Below, in pieces: positions 47,905 through 57,297 of a stretch of DNA of 64,000 nt. A model generated the notes under the pieces. The model saw only the letters and a list, made by a program, of their open reading frames with translations, did no database searches and had not been told where the DNA came from. A program made the position numbers and the translations under genes. Source of the DNA: Paenibacillus melissococcoides (lineage in GTDB: Bacteria; Bacillota; Bacilli; Paenibacillales; Paenibacillaceae); NCBI GenBank assembly GCA_944800085.1, contig CALYLO010000001.1, positions 707,001 to 771,000 of the forward strand. Direction: 5' to 3'. Position 1 is the stretch's first letter; every line of letters begins with the position of its first letter.

Positions 47905-48864
47905 ATGACGTATCAACCCGAATTGCTCGTCACCGCCGGCAGCACGGAAGAGGTCGCGCGTCTGCTTGAAGCCGGCGCGAATGCGGTCGTGGTAGGGGAA
48001 GAGAAGTACGGAGTGCGTCTGCCGGGCAATATGACGCCCGATCGCATTGAAGCAAGCTTGCTGCATGCCCGCGCCCGTGAGGCGAAGCTGTATGTGGCAG
48101 TGAACAATATATTTCACAACGACCGGCTTCAAGATTTGGCCGACTATTTGCGCTGCCTGGAGAAGTTGAAGGTGGATGCGATCGTCTTCGGCGATCCTGC
48201 CGTGCTGATGACCGCACGCTCTGCCGCGCTGATGACCGCACGCTCTGCCGCGCCTTCGTTGAAGCTGCACTGGAATGCCGAGATGACGTCCACCAACTAC
48301 AAGACGGCGAAATACTGGCAGAAGCGTGGTGCGAGCCGCATCGTCGCGGCGCGCGAGCTGAATATGGAACAGTTGCTGGAAATGAAGCAGCAGCTGCCGG
48401 ACATGGATGTGGAGATTCAAGTGCATGGCATGACGAATATTTATCATTCCAAGCGGCATCTGGTGAATCATTACTTCGCGCATATCGGGGAGCATGACGA
48501 GATCGGCCGTGCCGATATGAGCCGGAAGCTGTTCCTTATTGAGCAGGAACGTCGCGAAGAGAAATATCCGATCTTCGAGGATGCGAACGGCACGCATATT
48601 ATGAGCTCGGATGACATCTGTGTGCTGGAGGATCTGAAGCCGCTGCTGGATGCGCGGGTGGACAGCTTCAAGATTGAAGGGCTGTTGAAATCCGTATCCT
48701 ATAATGAGACGGTCGTAAAGGTCTACCGGGAAGCGATTGACAGCTATCTTCGCGATCCGGAGCAGTACCGTTTCAAGGAAGAGTGGATGGATCGCATCCG
48801 GGCCGTACAGGATCCGGAGCGCGAGCTGTCGTTTGGGTTTTTCTATAAAGATCAGGTGTATTGA
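47905..48864 (+). CDS. U32-family tRNA hydroxylation protein (YrrN/TrhP1-like)
   Basis: U32 proteins of this type are needed for 5-hydroxyuridine at tRNA position 34, acting as a pair. The 319 residues lack the four-cysteine cluster seen in the next gene: the equivalent region reads VHGMTNIYHSKRHLVNHYF. That matches the smaller YrrN subunit. A direct 24-bp duplication inserts a second LMTARSAA block near residues 101-116. GGGGAAGGAACG precedes the ATG. The methyltransferase gene that separates mltG and yrrN in B. subtilis is missing (17-bp gap). Confidence 0.85.
   Translation: MTYQPELLVTAGSTEEVARLLEAGANAVVVGEEKYGVRLPGNMTPDRIEASLLHARAREAKLYVAVNNIFHNDRLQDLADYLRCLEKLKVDAIVFGDPAVLMTARSAALMTARSAAPSLKLHWNAEMTSTNYKTAKYWQKRGASRIVAARELNMEQLLEMKQQLPDMDVEIQVHGMTNIYHSKRHLVNHYFAHIGEHDEIGRADMSRKLFLIEQERREEKYPIFEDANGTHIMSSDDICVLEDLKPLLDARVDSFKIEGLLKSVSYNETVVKVYREAIDSYLRDPEQYRFKEEWMDRIRAVQDPERELSFGFFYKDQVY
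48205..48252 (+). repeat. 24-bp perfect tandem duplication inside the YrrN-like gene
   Basis: CTGATGACCGCACGCTCTGC begins both copies (48205-48228 and 48229-48252). The unit is 24 bp and keeps the frame, adding eight residues. Confidence 0.95.
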
Positions 48865-48881
48865 GAAGGGAGCGAACAGCG

Positions 48882-50225
48882 ATGACAACCGAAGCGAAGC
48901 CTGACAAATGGAAAGGCAAGCGGTATCGACTGGATAAGCCCGAATTGCTCGCTCCCGCCGGGAACCTGGAGAAGCTGAAGTTCGCGATTCATTATGGCGC
49001 AGACGCCGTCTATATCGGCGGACAGAAATACGGTCTGCGCTCGAATGCGGACAATTTCAGCTTCGAGGAAATGCGGGAAGGCGTAGAGTTCGCCCGGAAG
49101 TACGGAGCGAAAGTATTCGTGGCGACGAACATTTATGCGCATAATGAAGATCTGGAAGGCATCGAGGACTATCTTCGCCAGTTGGAGCAGGTCGGCATCA
49201 GCGCCATCATTGCCGCGGATCCGATTATTATCGAGACGGCACAGCGCGTGACGCCGGGGCTGGAGGTGCATGTCAGCACCCAGCAGTCGATTGCCAATTG
49301 GCAGACGGTCCAATTCTGGAAGGAAGAAGGCGCGCCGCGCGTCGTCCTGGCCCGGGAGACGAGCCTGGAAGAGATCGTGGAGATCAAGCAGCATGTTGAC
49401 ATCGAAATCGAGGCGTTCATCCATGGCGCGATGTGCTCCTCTTATTCGGGACGCTGCGTGCTGTCCAATCACTTCACGAACCGGGATTCCAACCGGGGCG
49501 GCTGCTGCCAATCGTGCCGCTGGAAATATGACCTGTTCGAAGACGGGCGGCCGGATCCGGATCGGGTTGTCACTCCGGAGGAGGCTGCAGGCACTCCGGT
49601 GCTGGAGCAATTCCGGCTCGGCGTGAATCAACTTGCCCTTGCGGATGTGGAGGATCATGCCTTCTCGATGAGCTCGAAGGATCTGTGCATGATTGAACAT
49701 CTGCCCGATCTGATCGATGCCGGCGTCGACAGCTTCAAAATTGAAGGCCGGATGAAGTCGATTCACTATGTGGCTACGGTCGTGAACGTGTACCGCCAAG
49801 TCATCGACAGCTATATGGCCGATCCGGACAATTACGAATTGAAGCAGGAATGGCTGGACGAGATTCGCAAGGCGGCGAACCGTCCCGTCAATACGGGCTT
49901 CTTCTATGACGAGCCGGATCACGAGGATCATATCTATGAACCGGAAGAGAAGGCGGCGCCGTATGACTTCGCAGGCCTGGTCATGGACTACGATCCGGAG
50001 ACGGGCATGGCGACGATCCAGCAGCGGAACCACTTCAAGCCGGGGGCGGAAGTCGAGTTTTTCGGCCCGAACGGCACCTTCTTCAAGCAGACGATCGACA
50101 AGCTGTGGGATACCGAGGGCAACGAACTGGATGCCGCGCGCCACCCGCTGCAGCTCGTGCGGATAAAGGTGAACGAACCGGTTCGCTACTTCGATATGAT
50201 GCGGAAAAAGACAGCAAAGGCATAA
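48882..50225 (+). CDS. U32-family tRNA hydroxylation protein (YrrO/TrhP2-like)
   Basis: This larger partner has 447 residues and begins in the conserved KPELLAPAGNLEKLKFAIHY. The U32 signature FIHGAMCSSYSGRCVLSN is followed by GGCCQSCRW, giving four cysteines that likely bind an Fe-S cluster. A C-terminal domain (about 360-447) is typical of the prephenate-dependent tRNA hydroxylases. The ATG at 48882 follows AAGGGAG. The gap to the previous gene is 17 bp, so they form an operon after mltG. Confidence 0.9.
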   Translation: MTTEAKPDKWKGKRYRLDKPELLAPAGNLEKLKFAIHYGADAVYIGGQKYGLRSNADNFSFEEMREGVEFARKYGAKVFVATNIYAHNEDLEGIEDYLRQLEQVGISAIIAADPIIIETAQRVTPGLEVHVSTQQSIANWQTVQFWKEEGAPRVVLARETSLEEIVEIKQHVDIEIEAFIHGAMCSSYSGRCVLSNHFTNRDSNRGGCCQSCRWKYDLFEDGRPDPDRVVTPEEAAGTPVLEQFRLGVNQLALADVEDHAFSMSSKDLCMIEHLPDLIDAGVDSFKIEGRMKSIHYVATVVNVYRQVIDSYMADPDNYELKQEWLDEIRKAANRPVNTGFFYDEPDHEDHIYEPEEKAAPYDFAGLVMDYDPETGMATIQQRNHFKPGAEVEFFGPNGTFFKQTIDKLWDTEGNELDAARHPLQLVRIKVNEPVRYFDMMRKKTAKA

Positions 50226-50244
50226 GTTCTGAAGTGCCATAATC

Positions 50245-50272
50245 AGTCCGCTCCCGGTTGGGGCGGACTTTT
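50245..50272 (+). terminator. Terminator of the mltG-U32 operon
   Basis: AGTCCGCTCC pairs with GGGGCGGACT around a short loop, followed by TTT. Confidence 0.8.
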
Positions 50273-50385
50273 CTGATCTCATTGGATACTGGGAGTATTG
50301 GAGTCCTCTTTGTACTGTATGAAGACTAACCTCATAACGAAGGACATTTTAAAGTCTTATTTTTCCAAGGGAGAGGAGTAAATCA

Positions 50386-50415
50386 TTGACAATCCATTAT
50401 TATGTAGTTTATCAT
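50386..50415 (+). promoter_or_regulatory. Promoter of the small secreted peptide gene
   Basis: TTGACA (50386-50391) and TATCAT (50410-50415) are separated by 18 bp. The predicted transcription start near 50422 lies beyond the ATG at 50420, which argues for translation from ATG 50448. Confidence 0.55.
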
Positions 50416-50447
50416 ATAGATGAAAATATTAGAAAAGGAAAGGAAAT

Positions 50448-50635
50448 ATGAAAAAAATTTGGTGGTTCTCTCTGTTGTTTCTGTGATAGCTGCTGGTTTT
50501 TATTTTTTTCCAAGCAAAATGTCGGCTATTGATGTATGTGGTGTAATGAAAGATTGTGATGTTCCAAACCCCGTATGCTTGCCTACGAACCCCCTTGCAA
50601 CATGCCCATGGAGCTATGAGAATAGCACTCGGTAA
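50448..50635 (+). pseudogene. Small cysteine-containing exported peptide, frame lost at an A7 run
   Basis: ATG 50448 has an ideal AAAGGAAAGGA site but ends after 12 codons. Adding one A to the A7 run (50451-50457) would give MKKNLVVLSVVSVIAAGFYF, a signal peptide. The mature part of about 40 residues would carry four cysteines (VCGVMKDC, NPVC, ATC) and end at 50635. An uninterrupted frame from ATG 50420 exists but lacks a ribosome site. The product could be a bacteriocin-like or signalling peptide; no family was recognised. Confidence 0.55.
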
Positions 50636-50686
50636 CTATCGTCTTGGCACCCTCTGTACAATACTTCGGTTTGATGGGGGACATAC

Positions 50687-50983
50687 ATGATTAAACGGCT
50701 AGTCTTTGGCATTCTTATCGTTGGCCTAGCCGCCGTTTACGCTCTCATGCAGAAAGATGTCCGGCAACTGTTTATTGTATCCGGTTCCATCGGACTTGGT
50801 TTATGGGCATTGGCAGGCCTGCTATCGGGGGCATTTAGCGATCAGGACAAACAACGCTTTAATCATCAGCATAATACGGAAGAGGATGAGAAACGGCGGT
50901 TGCGTTTGAATACAACGTTGTGGCTGTTAGGTCTGCCAAGTATAATTACATCGCTCGCAATGTATATTTTTCTTTACCGCTGA
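50687..50983 (+). CDS. DUF5316-like small membrane protein
   Basis: The 98-residue protein has three hydrophobic segments (about residues 5-21, 27-48 and 75-97) and a polar, His- and Glu-rich loop between the second and third (QRFNHQHNTEEDEKRR). The pattern SGAFSDQDKQRF matches DUF5316 proteins found near small peptide genes in bacilli. The function is unknown; a link to immunity or processing of the preceding peptide is only a positional guess. GATGGGGGACATAC precedes the ATG. Confidence 0.65.
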   Translation: MIKRLVFGILIVGLAAVYALMQKDVRQLFIVSGSIGLGLWALAGLLSGAFSDQDKQRFNHQHNTEEDEKRRLRLNTTLWLLGLPSIITSLAMYIFLYR

Positions 50984-51050
50984 TGAATAGCAAATCCGAT
51001 GCTTCGACAATATGTGGGAAAATACGGCAAAAGCGTAATGGAATCCTAGC

Positions 51051-51078
51051 CTGCTCCCATTCAGGGGGCAGTTTTTTT
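51051..51078 (+). terminator. Terminator after the DUF5316-like gene
   Basis: CTGCTCCC (51051-51058) pairs with GGGGGCAG (51064-51071), followed by seven T residues. Confidence 0.85.
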
Positions 51079-51186
51079 ATTCCTCGCTTGAAAAAACATC
51101 AGGCACCCGGGAAGACCATCCATTTTGCTGCTTGAGAATAGATAGGCCGAATGCGGTTTTGCATTCTGCTAAGTAAAGTGTTTGGG

Positions 51187-51400
51187 TATGCATTGAATGC
51201 TCGTTATGAGCTGTATCCCCGTTAGGGAGGCAGTTCCACTGAGCCTCGAATGTTCCTTATGGGCAATATCCCCGTTAGGCAGGAAGAACAATTATGTATG
51301 GGATGTGTCTTATGTGCAATCTTCCCTCTGCTCAATAAATGTGTTCAATCAAGTCTCGGCTGCTTCAAGAGCGCTATCCCCGTGGGGCAGGAAGTTAACT
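51187..51400. repeat. Degenerate tandem repeat, period about 53-54 bp
   Basis: Four units share GAATGYTCNTTATGNGCNAT then ATCCCCGTTAGGNAGGAAG. The ATCCCCGT-type cores begin at 51215, 51268, about 51319 (degenerate) and 51376. No gene covers the stretch. Confidence 0.7.
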
Positions 51401-51472
51401 AAGCATTATTTAGTTTGTGAACCAACTTCTCTTGGGCGGGTGGCAGATCCTCTTAAGACTTGTGCAGGAATC

Positions 51473-51657
51473 TGACTGGTTGGGAGACTCACCAAAATGA
51501 CCGGTAGGGAGAATGAACGAAAGACGTCCGGAACACTTGACCGGTAGGGAGAATGAAGGAAAGGCGTGCGGAACACTTGACCGGTAGGGAGAATGAACGA
51601 AAGACATGCGGAACACCTGAACGGTTGGGAGAATATGCATAAGATCTGCCAGGACAT
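51473..51657. repeat. 40-bp tandem repeat array
   Basis: Three near-identical 40-bp copies start at 51498, 51538 and 51578 with TGACCGGTAGGGAGAATGAA. A degraded fourth copy starts at 51618, and a partial one at 51473. There are no unique spacers. The region 50984-51888 has no supported gene apart from the terminator and the repeats. Open frames on the minus strand only reflect the repeat. Confidence 0.9.
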
Positions 51658-51888
51658 CCTTGGAAGGGCAACCATAGGGCAGGAACCCGGGGAAAAGCGA
51701 TTTAGCTGCTTCCTTTATTGAGCGTTTTGTTCTATGCAGTTTCATTTTGTTACACATTTAGTCACAAAATCGTGGAGGCGCTTCCAACTATGCGAAAGGG
51801 ATTCCGTGCGGAGCTGTCGAAGTAGCACATAAGACATAATTGTAGGTCGAATGACCTTGATATTGTTGATGGAGGAGAGGTGCTGTCC

Positions 51889-53997
51889 ATGCGTACACGA
51901 TTACGCGGATCCGAACCGCTTCATGCCGGGGAACAACGTGCTTCTAGGGTTAGACATTCTTTCCATCCGCTGCGTTCGGTCGGGATGAAGCTGTTTCTCA
52001 TCTTTTTCGTAAGTATTGCGCTTCTTGTCGGTTCTGTGGGGCTTTTCTCGTTTTTTCAAGCGCGAAGCATCATCCAGAGCCAGATCGCCCACGCCCAGGA
52101 ACAGACGCTGATTCAAGTGGGGGAGAAGCTGGATTTGTTGTTCGCCAACTACTCCGAATTATCGACGCAAATCCTGTTCAACCAAGATATACAGGCCGCT
52201 TTTTTGGAAGCGGCGCTTCAACGTGAAGGCAATGAATATGAGAAGCTGCAAAATCGGGTTCGGGTCGAGAACCACTTGAAATCCTATGTGATCGGCAATC
52301 CGACTCTGCACGGAATCTACTTGCTTCCCGTGAATGAGAAGGAGCCTTCCTTCACATCCGGCGCATCGGCGGAAGGGCTTAAGGAGCTGCGCCAGGAGAA
52401 GTGGTTTACGGAGGCGCAGGGTCGGCCGGGAGAGGTGCTGTGGCTGTCTACGAAGGCGGCGGGAATCTCCGGCGACAGCCCGGATGCGGCGTTCGGGCTC
52501 GCCCGAGCCGTTAAAAATACATATACGGGAAAAACGCAATATGTTGTATTGGTGGAAATCTATTTGTCGGGACTGAAGGAGCAGATCGGTTGGAAGACGG
52601 AGGAGGGCGCTTTTGCCCAGATCGTCGATGCCGATGGCAAGCTGGTCTTCTCGGAGCAGACAGAAGCCGTTAGCGAGCCCCCGGTCATCCGGCTTGCTGC
52701 CGAGCCGGACAGTGCGAGCGGGCGGGGACGGACTTCCGATTCGAACGGGAGCGAGCTTCTTGGCGCTTATTACCGTTCCCCGGTGACCGGCTGGACGTTG
52801 AACGGCTTCACGCCGTCCAGTGTGTTGCTGCAAGATACGATAACGATTCGGAATATTTCGTGGGCGGCGATCGCCATCTCGCTTGGCGTTGCGCTGCTTA
52901 TCGGCTGGTATGTCATCCGGAGCATCGGCTACCCGCTTGAACGGCTGAGCCATCTGATGGAGGAGGGAGCGAGGGGCCGGCTCGGCCTGCAGATGAAGCG
53001 CCGCTCCCAGGATGATATCGGGCGGGTTGCGGCCAGCTTCAATGCGATGATGGCCCGAATCGGCGAACTGGTCGGGCGGACGGAGGAGTCGGCCCAGGCC
53101 GTGCTGGCGACGGCCGGGAAGCTGACGGAGGCATCCCGCGCGACCTCCCAGTCCGCCGAGGAGATTGCGCTGGCGACGGAAGAGATTGCGCACGGTTCGA
53201 CGATGCTGGCCGCCGAAGCGGAGCGGGGCAATGAATGGACCGGCCGCACGTCGGCACAGATGCTGCATGTTATCGATTTGAACGTGGAGATGTACAGTGC
53301 GGCTACGGAAGTGGAGGCGGCCGGACAGCGCGGCTCCGCTTATATGGAAGAGCTCGGGCGCAAAACCGGGCTAACCGAGCGACGCATTCACGCCCTTGTC
53401 GGCAAGGTCGATGCGCTGAAGAGCGGGTCGGGGGCGATCCGCCATATTCTTGACCTGCTGACGCAGATTGCGAAGCAGACGAATATTTTGTCGTTGAACG
53501 CCGCGATCGAGGCGGCGCGGGCAGGTTCCGCGGGACGCGGATTCCTGGTCGTCGCGGATGAGATCCGCAGCCTGGCGGATGAGTCGGCGCGGGCGATTGA
53601 GCATGTCAGGGAGCGAACGGAAGCGATTGAACGGGAAATGTCAGAGACGATTGAAATGCTGAGCGGGATCCGGCCGGTGTTCGAGGAGCAGCTCGCTGCT
53701 GTGCATGGAGCAGATTCGCTCTTCCAGGAAGTTCAGCAGCATATGGGCCTGTTCATGGCGAAGCTGGATCAGGCGACGGAAGCGGTCAACGAGCTGGATG
53801 AGACGCAGCGCATGCTGACGGAAGCGATGACGAATGTCGGGGCAGTGGCCGAGGAGTCGGCAGCGACGACGGAGGAAGTCGCTTCCTTGAGCGGGGAGCA
53901 GAAGTCGGTATCCGAGCAGCTTGTCTCGTTGTCGCAAGAGCTGGAAGCCGTCTCGAAGCATCTGATGGAGCGGCTTGCCCAATTTCAACGAAATTAA
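51889..53997 (+). CDS. Methyl-accepting chemotaxis protein
   Basis: This transmembrane chemoreceptor has 702 residues. A membrane helix near 33-55, a large dCache-like extracellular domain (about 57-320), a second helix (about 328-348), a HAMP domain and a coiled-coil signalling domain are in order. The conserved hairpin tip reads [20 protein letters not shown] and [21 protein letters not shown] 51889 follows GGAGGAGAGG by 8 bp. The GTG at 51880 overlaps that site. No ligand can be inferred. It is monocistronic, with its own terminator. Confidence 0.92.
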   Translation: MRTRLRGSEPLHAGEQRASRVRHSFHPLRSVGMKLFLIFFVSIALLVGSVGLFSFFQARSIIQSQIAHAQEQTLIQVGEKLDLLFANYSELSTQILFNQDIQAAFLEAALQREGNEYEKLQNRVRVENHLKSYVIGNPTLHGIYLLPVNEKEPSFTSGASAEGLKELRQEKWFTEAQGRPGEVLWLSTKAAGISGDSPDAAFGLARAVKNTYTGKTQYVVLVEIYLSGLKEQIGWKTEEGAFAQIVDADGKLVFSEQTEAVSEPPVIRLAAEPDSASGRGRTSDSNGSELLGAYYRSPVTGWTLNGFTPSSVLLQDTITIRNISWAAIAISLGVALLIGWYVIRSIGYPLERLSHLMEEGARGRLGLQMKRRSQDDIGRVAASFNAMMARIGELVGRTEESAQAVLATAGKLTEASRATSQSAEEIALATEEIAHGSTMLAAEAERGNEWTGRTSAQMLHVIDLNVEMYSAATEVEAAGQRGSAYMEELGRKTGLTERRIHALVGKVDALKSGSGAIRHILDLLTQIAKQTNILSLNAAIEAARAGSAGRGFLVVADEIRSLADESARAIEHVRERTEAIEREMSETIEMLSGIRPVFEEQLAAVHGADSLFQEVQQHMGLFMAKLDQATEAVNELDETQRMLTEAMTNVGAVAEESAATTEEVASLSGEQKSVSEQLVSLSQELEAVSKHLMERLAQFQRN

Positions 53998-54014
53998 TGC
54001 AATGCCGGTCTTGT

Positions 54015-54046
54015 ACTGCCCTCTGCTTGAAGGGGGCGGTTTTTTT
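54015..54046 (+). terminator. Terminator of the chemoreceptor gene
   Basis: ACTGCCCTC (54015-54023) pairs with GGGGGCGGT (54032-54040; two G-U pairs), followed by T residues. Confidence 0.85.
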
Positions 54047-54114
54047 GTATGCGTTTCCGTCGATACTGGACGTAGAAGCATATTCGACAGGATATCATTG
54101 GAAGGAGGATTGCC

Positions 54115-55953
54115 ATGAAGGGAAGCAACTGGAAAATCGGCATGGCGCAGCTCGCCGGGCTGCTGTCGCTTGGCCGGGGACGGATAGCGGCGGCCAGCGT
54201 CTTGATTGCCGCCGTGCTCGGCGTCTACGTTATGCGGCTCGGCTGGCTGCAGGTTATCGAGCCGCATCGTGCCGTGCAGGGGGGGGCGCATACGCTTCTG
54301 CAGCGTTCCATTATACAGCGGGAACGAGGCGTTGTGCTGGACGACGGCCGGGGGCCGATTCTGGATCGCAGCGGCCGTCCCTATACCGGAGCGGCCGTGC
54401 AGGCCGCCGTCCTGTTCCCCGTTCATCGCGATTCGATATCATCCGAAGCGGTGCGCACGCTCGCGCTCTGGTTCCATACGACGGAACGGGACGTGCGGTC
54501 GCGCTGGGAGAGCGCCGCCGAACCGCTCGTATGGCCTTCGTCCCGCGACGGCAAGCTGCCCTATCCGCTCACGCCGGAGCAGTCCCGGCGGCTGAATGCT
54601 TCCGGCTGGGACGGGGTGCGCTCCCTTCCGATCACGGTCCGGTATCCGCTCGGCAAGGATACGCCGCAATGGATCGGCTTTGTCGCGCAATCCGCCGGGG
54701 AGCAAGAGGCCGGCGTGTCCGGGACGAGCGGAATGTCAGGATTGGAGCGGTCGTTCGAGCCGGTGTTGCGGAGTCTCGGACCGACGATTCTCGTCCATTA
54801 TACCGATGCGGATCAGCGTCCGCTGTATGGTCTCGATGTCCGGATTCGCCGTCCGGATAATCCGTATTATCCGCTGCAGCTTGTCACGACGGCGGATCGC
54901 GAGATCGAGGCTGCTATCGGGCGAGCCGCGGAGGAAGCGGGGATGAAGAAGGGCTCTGTCGTCGTGCTCGATGCGGCGACGCGCGATGTCATAGCGATGG
55001 TGTCCCGGCCGGCCGCCGACCCGAATCATGTGGCGCCGGAGGAGGAGAACTGGAATAACCGTGCGGTCAAGGCGCTGCCCCCGGGTTCCGTGTATAAGCT
55101 GTTCATCGCCGCTGCCGCGCTTGAAGCTCAAGTCACGGATCCGCAGGAGCAATTCCATTGCAGCGGCGACTATGGCAAATACGGCCTATCCTGCTGGGTT
55201 AAGGACGGGCACGGAACATTGACGCTGCGCGAAGCGTTGGCGGAATCCTGCAATGTCGTCTTCGCCGAGCTTGCCGAGGGAATGATCGCCGCCGATCTGG
55301 AGGCGTATGCCAAGCGGACAGGGCTGGCGGGCACCGTCGGCATGAGCTCCTCCGATGGACGCGGGCATAACGGGTTGAAGCATTTTGATGGAGAGGAGAC
55401 GAGCCGGATTTTTGCGGCGGGAGAGGATAACGGGACGATTGACGGGGGAGAGCGGGCGCAGCTTGGCATCGGTCAGCGCAATGTGCGGCTGACGCCCTTG
55501 GCGGCTGCCAATTATGTCGTCACTCTGCTTCAGGACGGAGCCGCAGGGGAGCCTCGTCTCGTTCAGGAGCTCCGCTATGCCAACGGGCTTTCCTTCACCC
55601 GCTTCGATGCCGGAGCGGGAAGCGAACGGGTGATGAAGCCGCAGACGGCGAGACAGATACGTCGTTGGATGGAGGATACCGTCGCCTACGGGACGGGGAG
55701 GTCGCTTCGCCAAGCGGCTTGGCGGCTGGCGGGCAAGAGCGGAACCGCACAGGCGGATGCCTACGGAAGCGGACGGCTGCATACGTGGTTCGTTGGCTAT
55801 GGTTCGGTTGAGAAGCCCAAATACGCGGTCAGCGTCGTCTTTGAGGATGAGCCTGCCGGGACGTCCCACCGGGCAACCGCCTTGTTCGGCAAAGTGATGG
55901 ATGTGCTCGCGGCCCATGAGAATTCCGGCTTGCCGCGCCGCAGCACGCGGTAA
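54115..55953 (+). CDS. Class B penicillin-binding protein (PbpI/YrrR-like transpeptidase)
   Basis: This DD-transpeptidase acts in peptidoglycan cross-linking. The 612 residues have one N-terminal membrane helix (about 23-42), a non-catalytic domain, and a transpeptidase domain with the three motifs SVYK (PPGSVYKLF near 323), SCN (ESCNVVF near 378) and KSG (AGKSGTAQ near 543). The usual KTG is KSG here, which occurs in some class B enzymes. The position downstream of the U32 genes matches B. subtilis pbpI. A GGAAGGAGGATTGCC site precedes the ATG. Confidence 0.87.
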   Translation: MKGSNWKIGMAQLAGLLSLGRGRIAAASVLIAAVLGVYVMRLGWLQVIEPHRAVQGGAHTLLQRSIIQRERGVVLDDGRGPILDRSGRPYTGAAVQAAVLFPVHRDSISSEAVRTLALWFHTTERDVRSRWESAAEPLVWPSSRDGKLPYPLTPEQSRRLNASGWDGVRSLPITVRYPLGKDTPQWIGFVAQSAGEQEAGVSGTSGMSGLERSFEPVLRSLGPTILVHYTDADQRPLYGLDVRIRRPDNPYYPLQLVTTADREIEAAIGRAAEEAGMKKGSVVVLDAATRDVIAMVSRPAADPNHVAPEEENWNNRAVKALPPGSVYKLFIAAAALEAQVTDPQEQFHCSGDYGKYGLSCWVKDGHGTLTLREALAESCNVVFAELAEGMIAADLEAYAKRTGLAGTVGMSSSDGRGHNGLKHFDGEETSRIFAAGEDNGTIDGGERAQLGIGQRNVRLTPLAAANYVVTLLQDGAAGEPRLVQELRYANGLSFTRFDAGAGSERVMKPQTARQIRRWMEDTVAYGTGRSLRQAAWRLAGKSGTAQADAYGSGRLHTWFVGYGSVEKPKYAVSVVFEDEPAGTSHRATALFGKVMDVLAAHENSGLPRRSTR

Positions 55954-56005
55954 CCGCCTTGTTCAGGCTTGTCCTCCGGGCTGCGGCTTCGTGCCGGCAG
56001 GAAAA

Positions 56006-57154
56006 TTATTTATTGTCCGCATCCCGCGCGGTTCCGTCATTCGCCGCCGGTCCTTCCGGGAATGGGGAGGCATCGAACTCTTCTTTTGGCATACGAATCC
56101 ATTTGTTCAAATACCCTTGATCATAGAGAGCCTTGACCAAAATAAGAAGAATAGGCGACAGCACGACCCCGACGACACCAAATAACGACAAAGACAATAT
56201 CATAAAGGAGAGCATCGTAAACGCAGACACGCCCAACGTATTGCCCGTAATTTTTGGATCCAGGATTTGCCGAGTGATCAGCGTGACGCCCAGAACGACG
56301 GTGAGCCATATGGCGAGCCAGCTATTCCCCGCGATAAACAGGTATACGATCCACGGAATAAAGATGACCGGGACGCCGAGCAGCGGCAGCAGATCGAACA
56401 AAGCGGACAAGAGGCCGATAAGAAACGCATTGCTCACGCCAAGGAGCAGCAGCGAGATGAAAATAATGCCGAACGTAATCGAGATCAGCTTCAGCTGCGC
56501 TTTCAAATAGGCGGCGATCCCTTTGATGACATTTTCCTTCAGGAACGTATAGGCATGTCGAAATGTTTTGGGCGTATGGGTGCGCGCGGCTCTTCTCCAC
56601 GTATCGATCTCGATGCTGAGGAAGTAAGCCAGGATAATCGCGATGCCGAAATTGACGGTGAACGCCGAGAAGGAGGAAATATTATTGATAATCCAGCTCA
56701 AAAAATCGAGCGCGATTTGCGAGCCTTTTTTCGCTATCGTGCCGACGTATTCATTCAGGCGCACGGTCACGTCTTCGGGAAGCGCCTCATATTTCTGATG
56801 AAGGAACGCGGTAATATTCGCAAATTCCTTTTGCAGAACTTCAATATATTTGGGCATTCTCTCCTGGAGCTCGATCGCCTGCTTCATCACAATGAAGCCA
56901 AGACCGAAAATGGCGGCCAGAATGAGCAGAATAAACAGCCCTACCGACAGGGCGGAAGCGATCGCCTTGTTGACGCCGCGTCGATGGAGAAATCCGGCTA
57001 GCGGTTCAATAAGCATGAACACGATGAAGGCAAGGAAAATAGGCTTGGCGATGGAATACAGATAACTGAAGCTATACATGATTAGGTAGATCGTCAGTAC
57101 AAGCAGTCCAATGTCAAAAGCCGTTCTCCAATATTTGCGGTAAAACGCGATCAT
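56006..57154 (-). CDS. AI-2E family transporter (second copy)
   Basis: The 382-residue membrane protein has seven or eight helices and the AI-2E C-terminal motif RQILDPKITGNTLGVSAFTML. It is a distant paralogue of the protein at 37043. The ATG at 57154 follows AAAGGAGTTAGTTTC. An in-frame extension to 57196 has no site. It is convergent with the PBP gene and divergent from the deacetylase gene. Substrate is unknown. Confidence 0.85.
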   Translation of the reverse strand: MIAFYRKYWRTAFDIGLLVLTIYLIMYSFSYLYSIAKPIFLAFIVFMLIEPLAGFLHRRGVNKAIASALSVGLFILLILAAIFGLGFIVMKQAIELQERMPKYIEVLQKEFANITAFLHQKYEALPEDVTVRLNEYVGTIAKKGSQIALDFLSWIINNISSFSAFTVNFGIAIILAYFLSIEIDTWRRAARTHTPKTFRHAYTFLKENVIKGIAAYLKAQLKLISITFGIIFISLLLLGVSNAFLIGLLSALFDLLPLLGVPVIFIPWIVYLFIAGNSWLAIWLTVVLGVTLITRQILDPKITGNTLGVSAFTMLSFMILSLSLFGVVGVVLSPILLILVKALYDQGYLNKWIRMPKEEFDASPFPEGPAANDGTARDADNK

Positions 57155-57297
57155 GAAACTAACTCCTTTGCTCCCTATTCTTTTCTTGGATCCCATTGTA
57201 CACGAAAATGAATTCCAGTGCCTATTCTTTCATGATATGTTACAATAATCTTATCGCCTCGCAGGGGTATAGATAAGAATGAAACGGGGAAATTGGG

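Noticed and set aside
51473..51657. CRISPR array
   Set aside because: The 40-bp units are directly adjacent with no unique spacers, and no cas genes are nearby.
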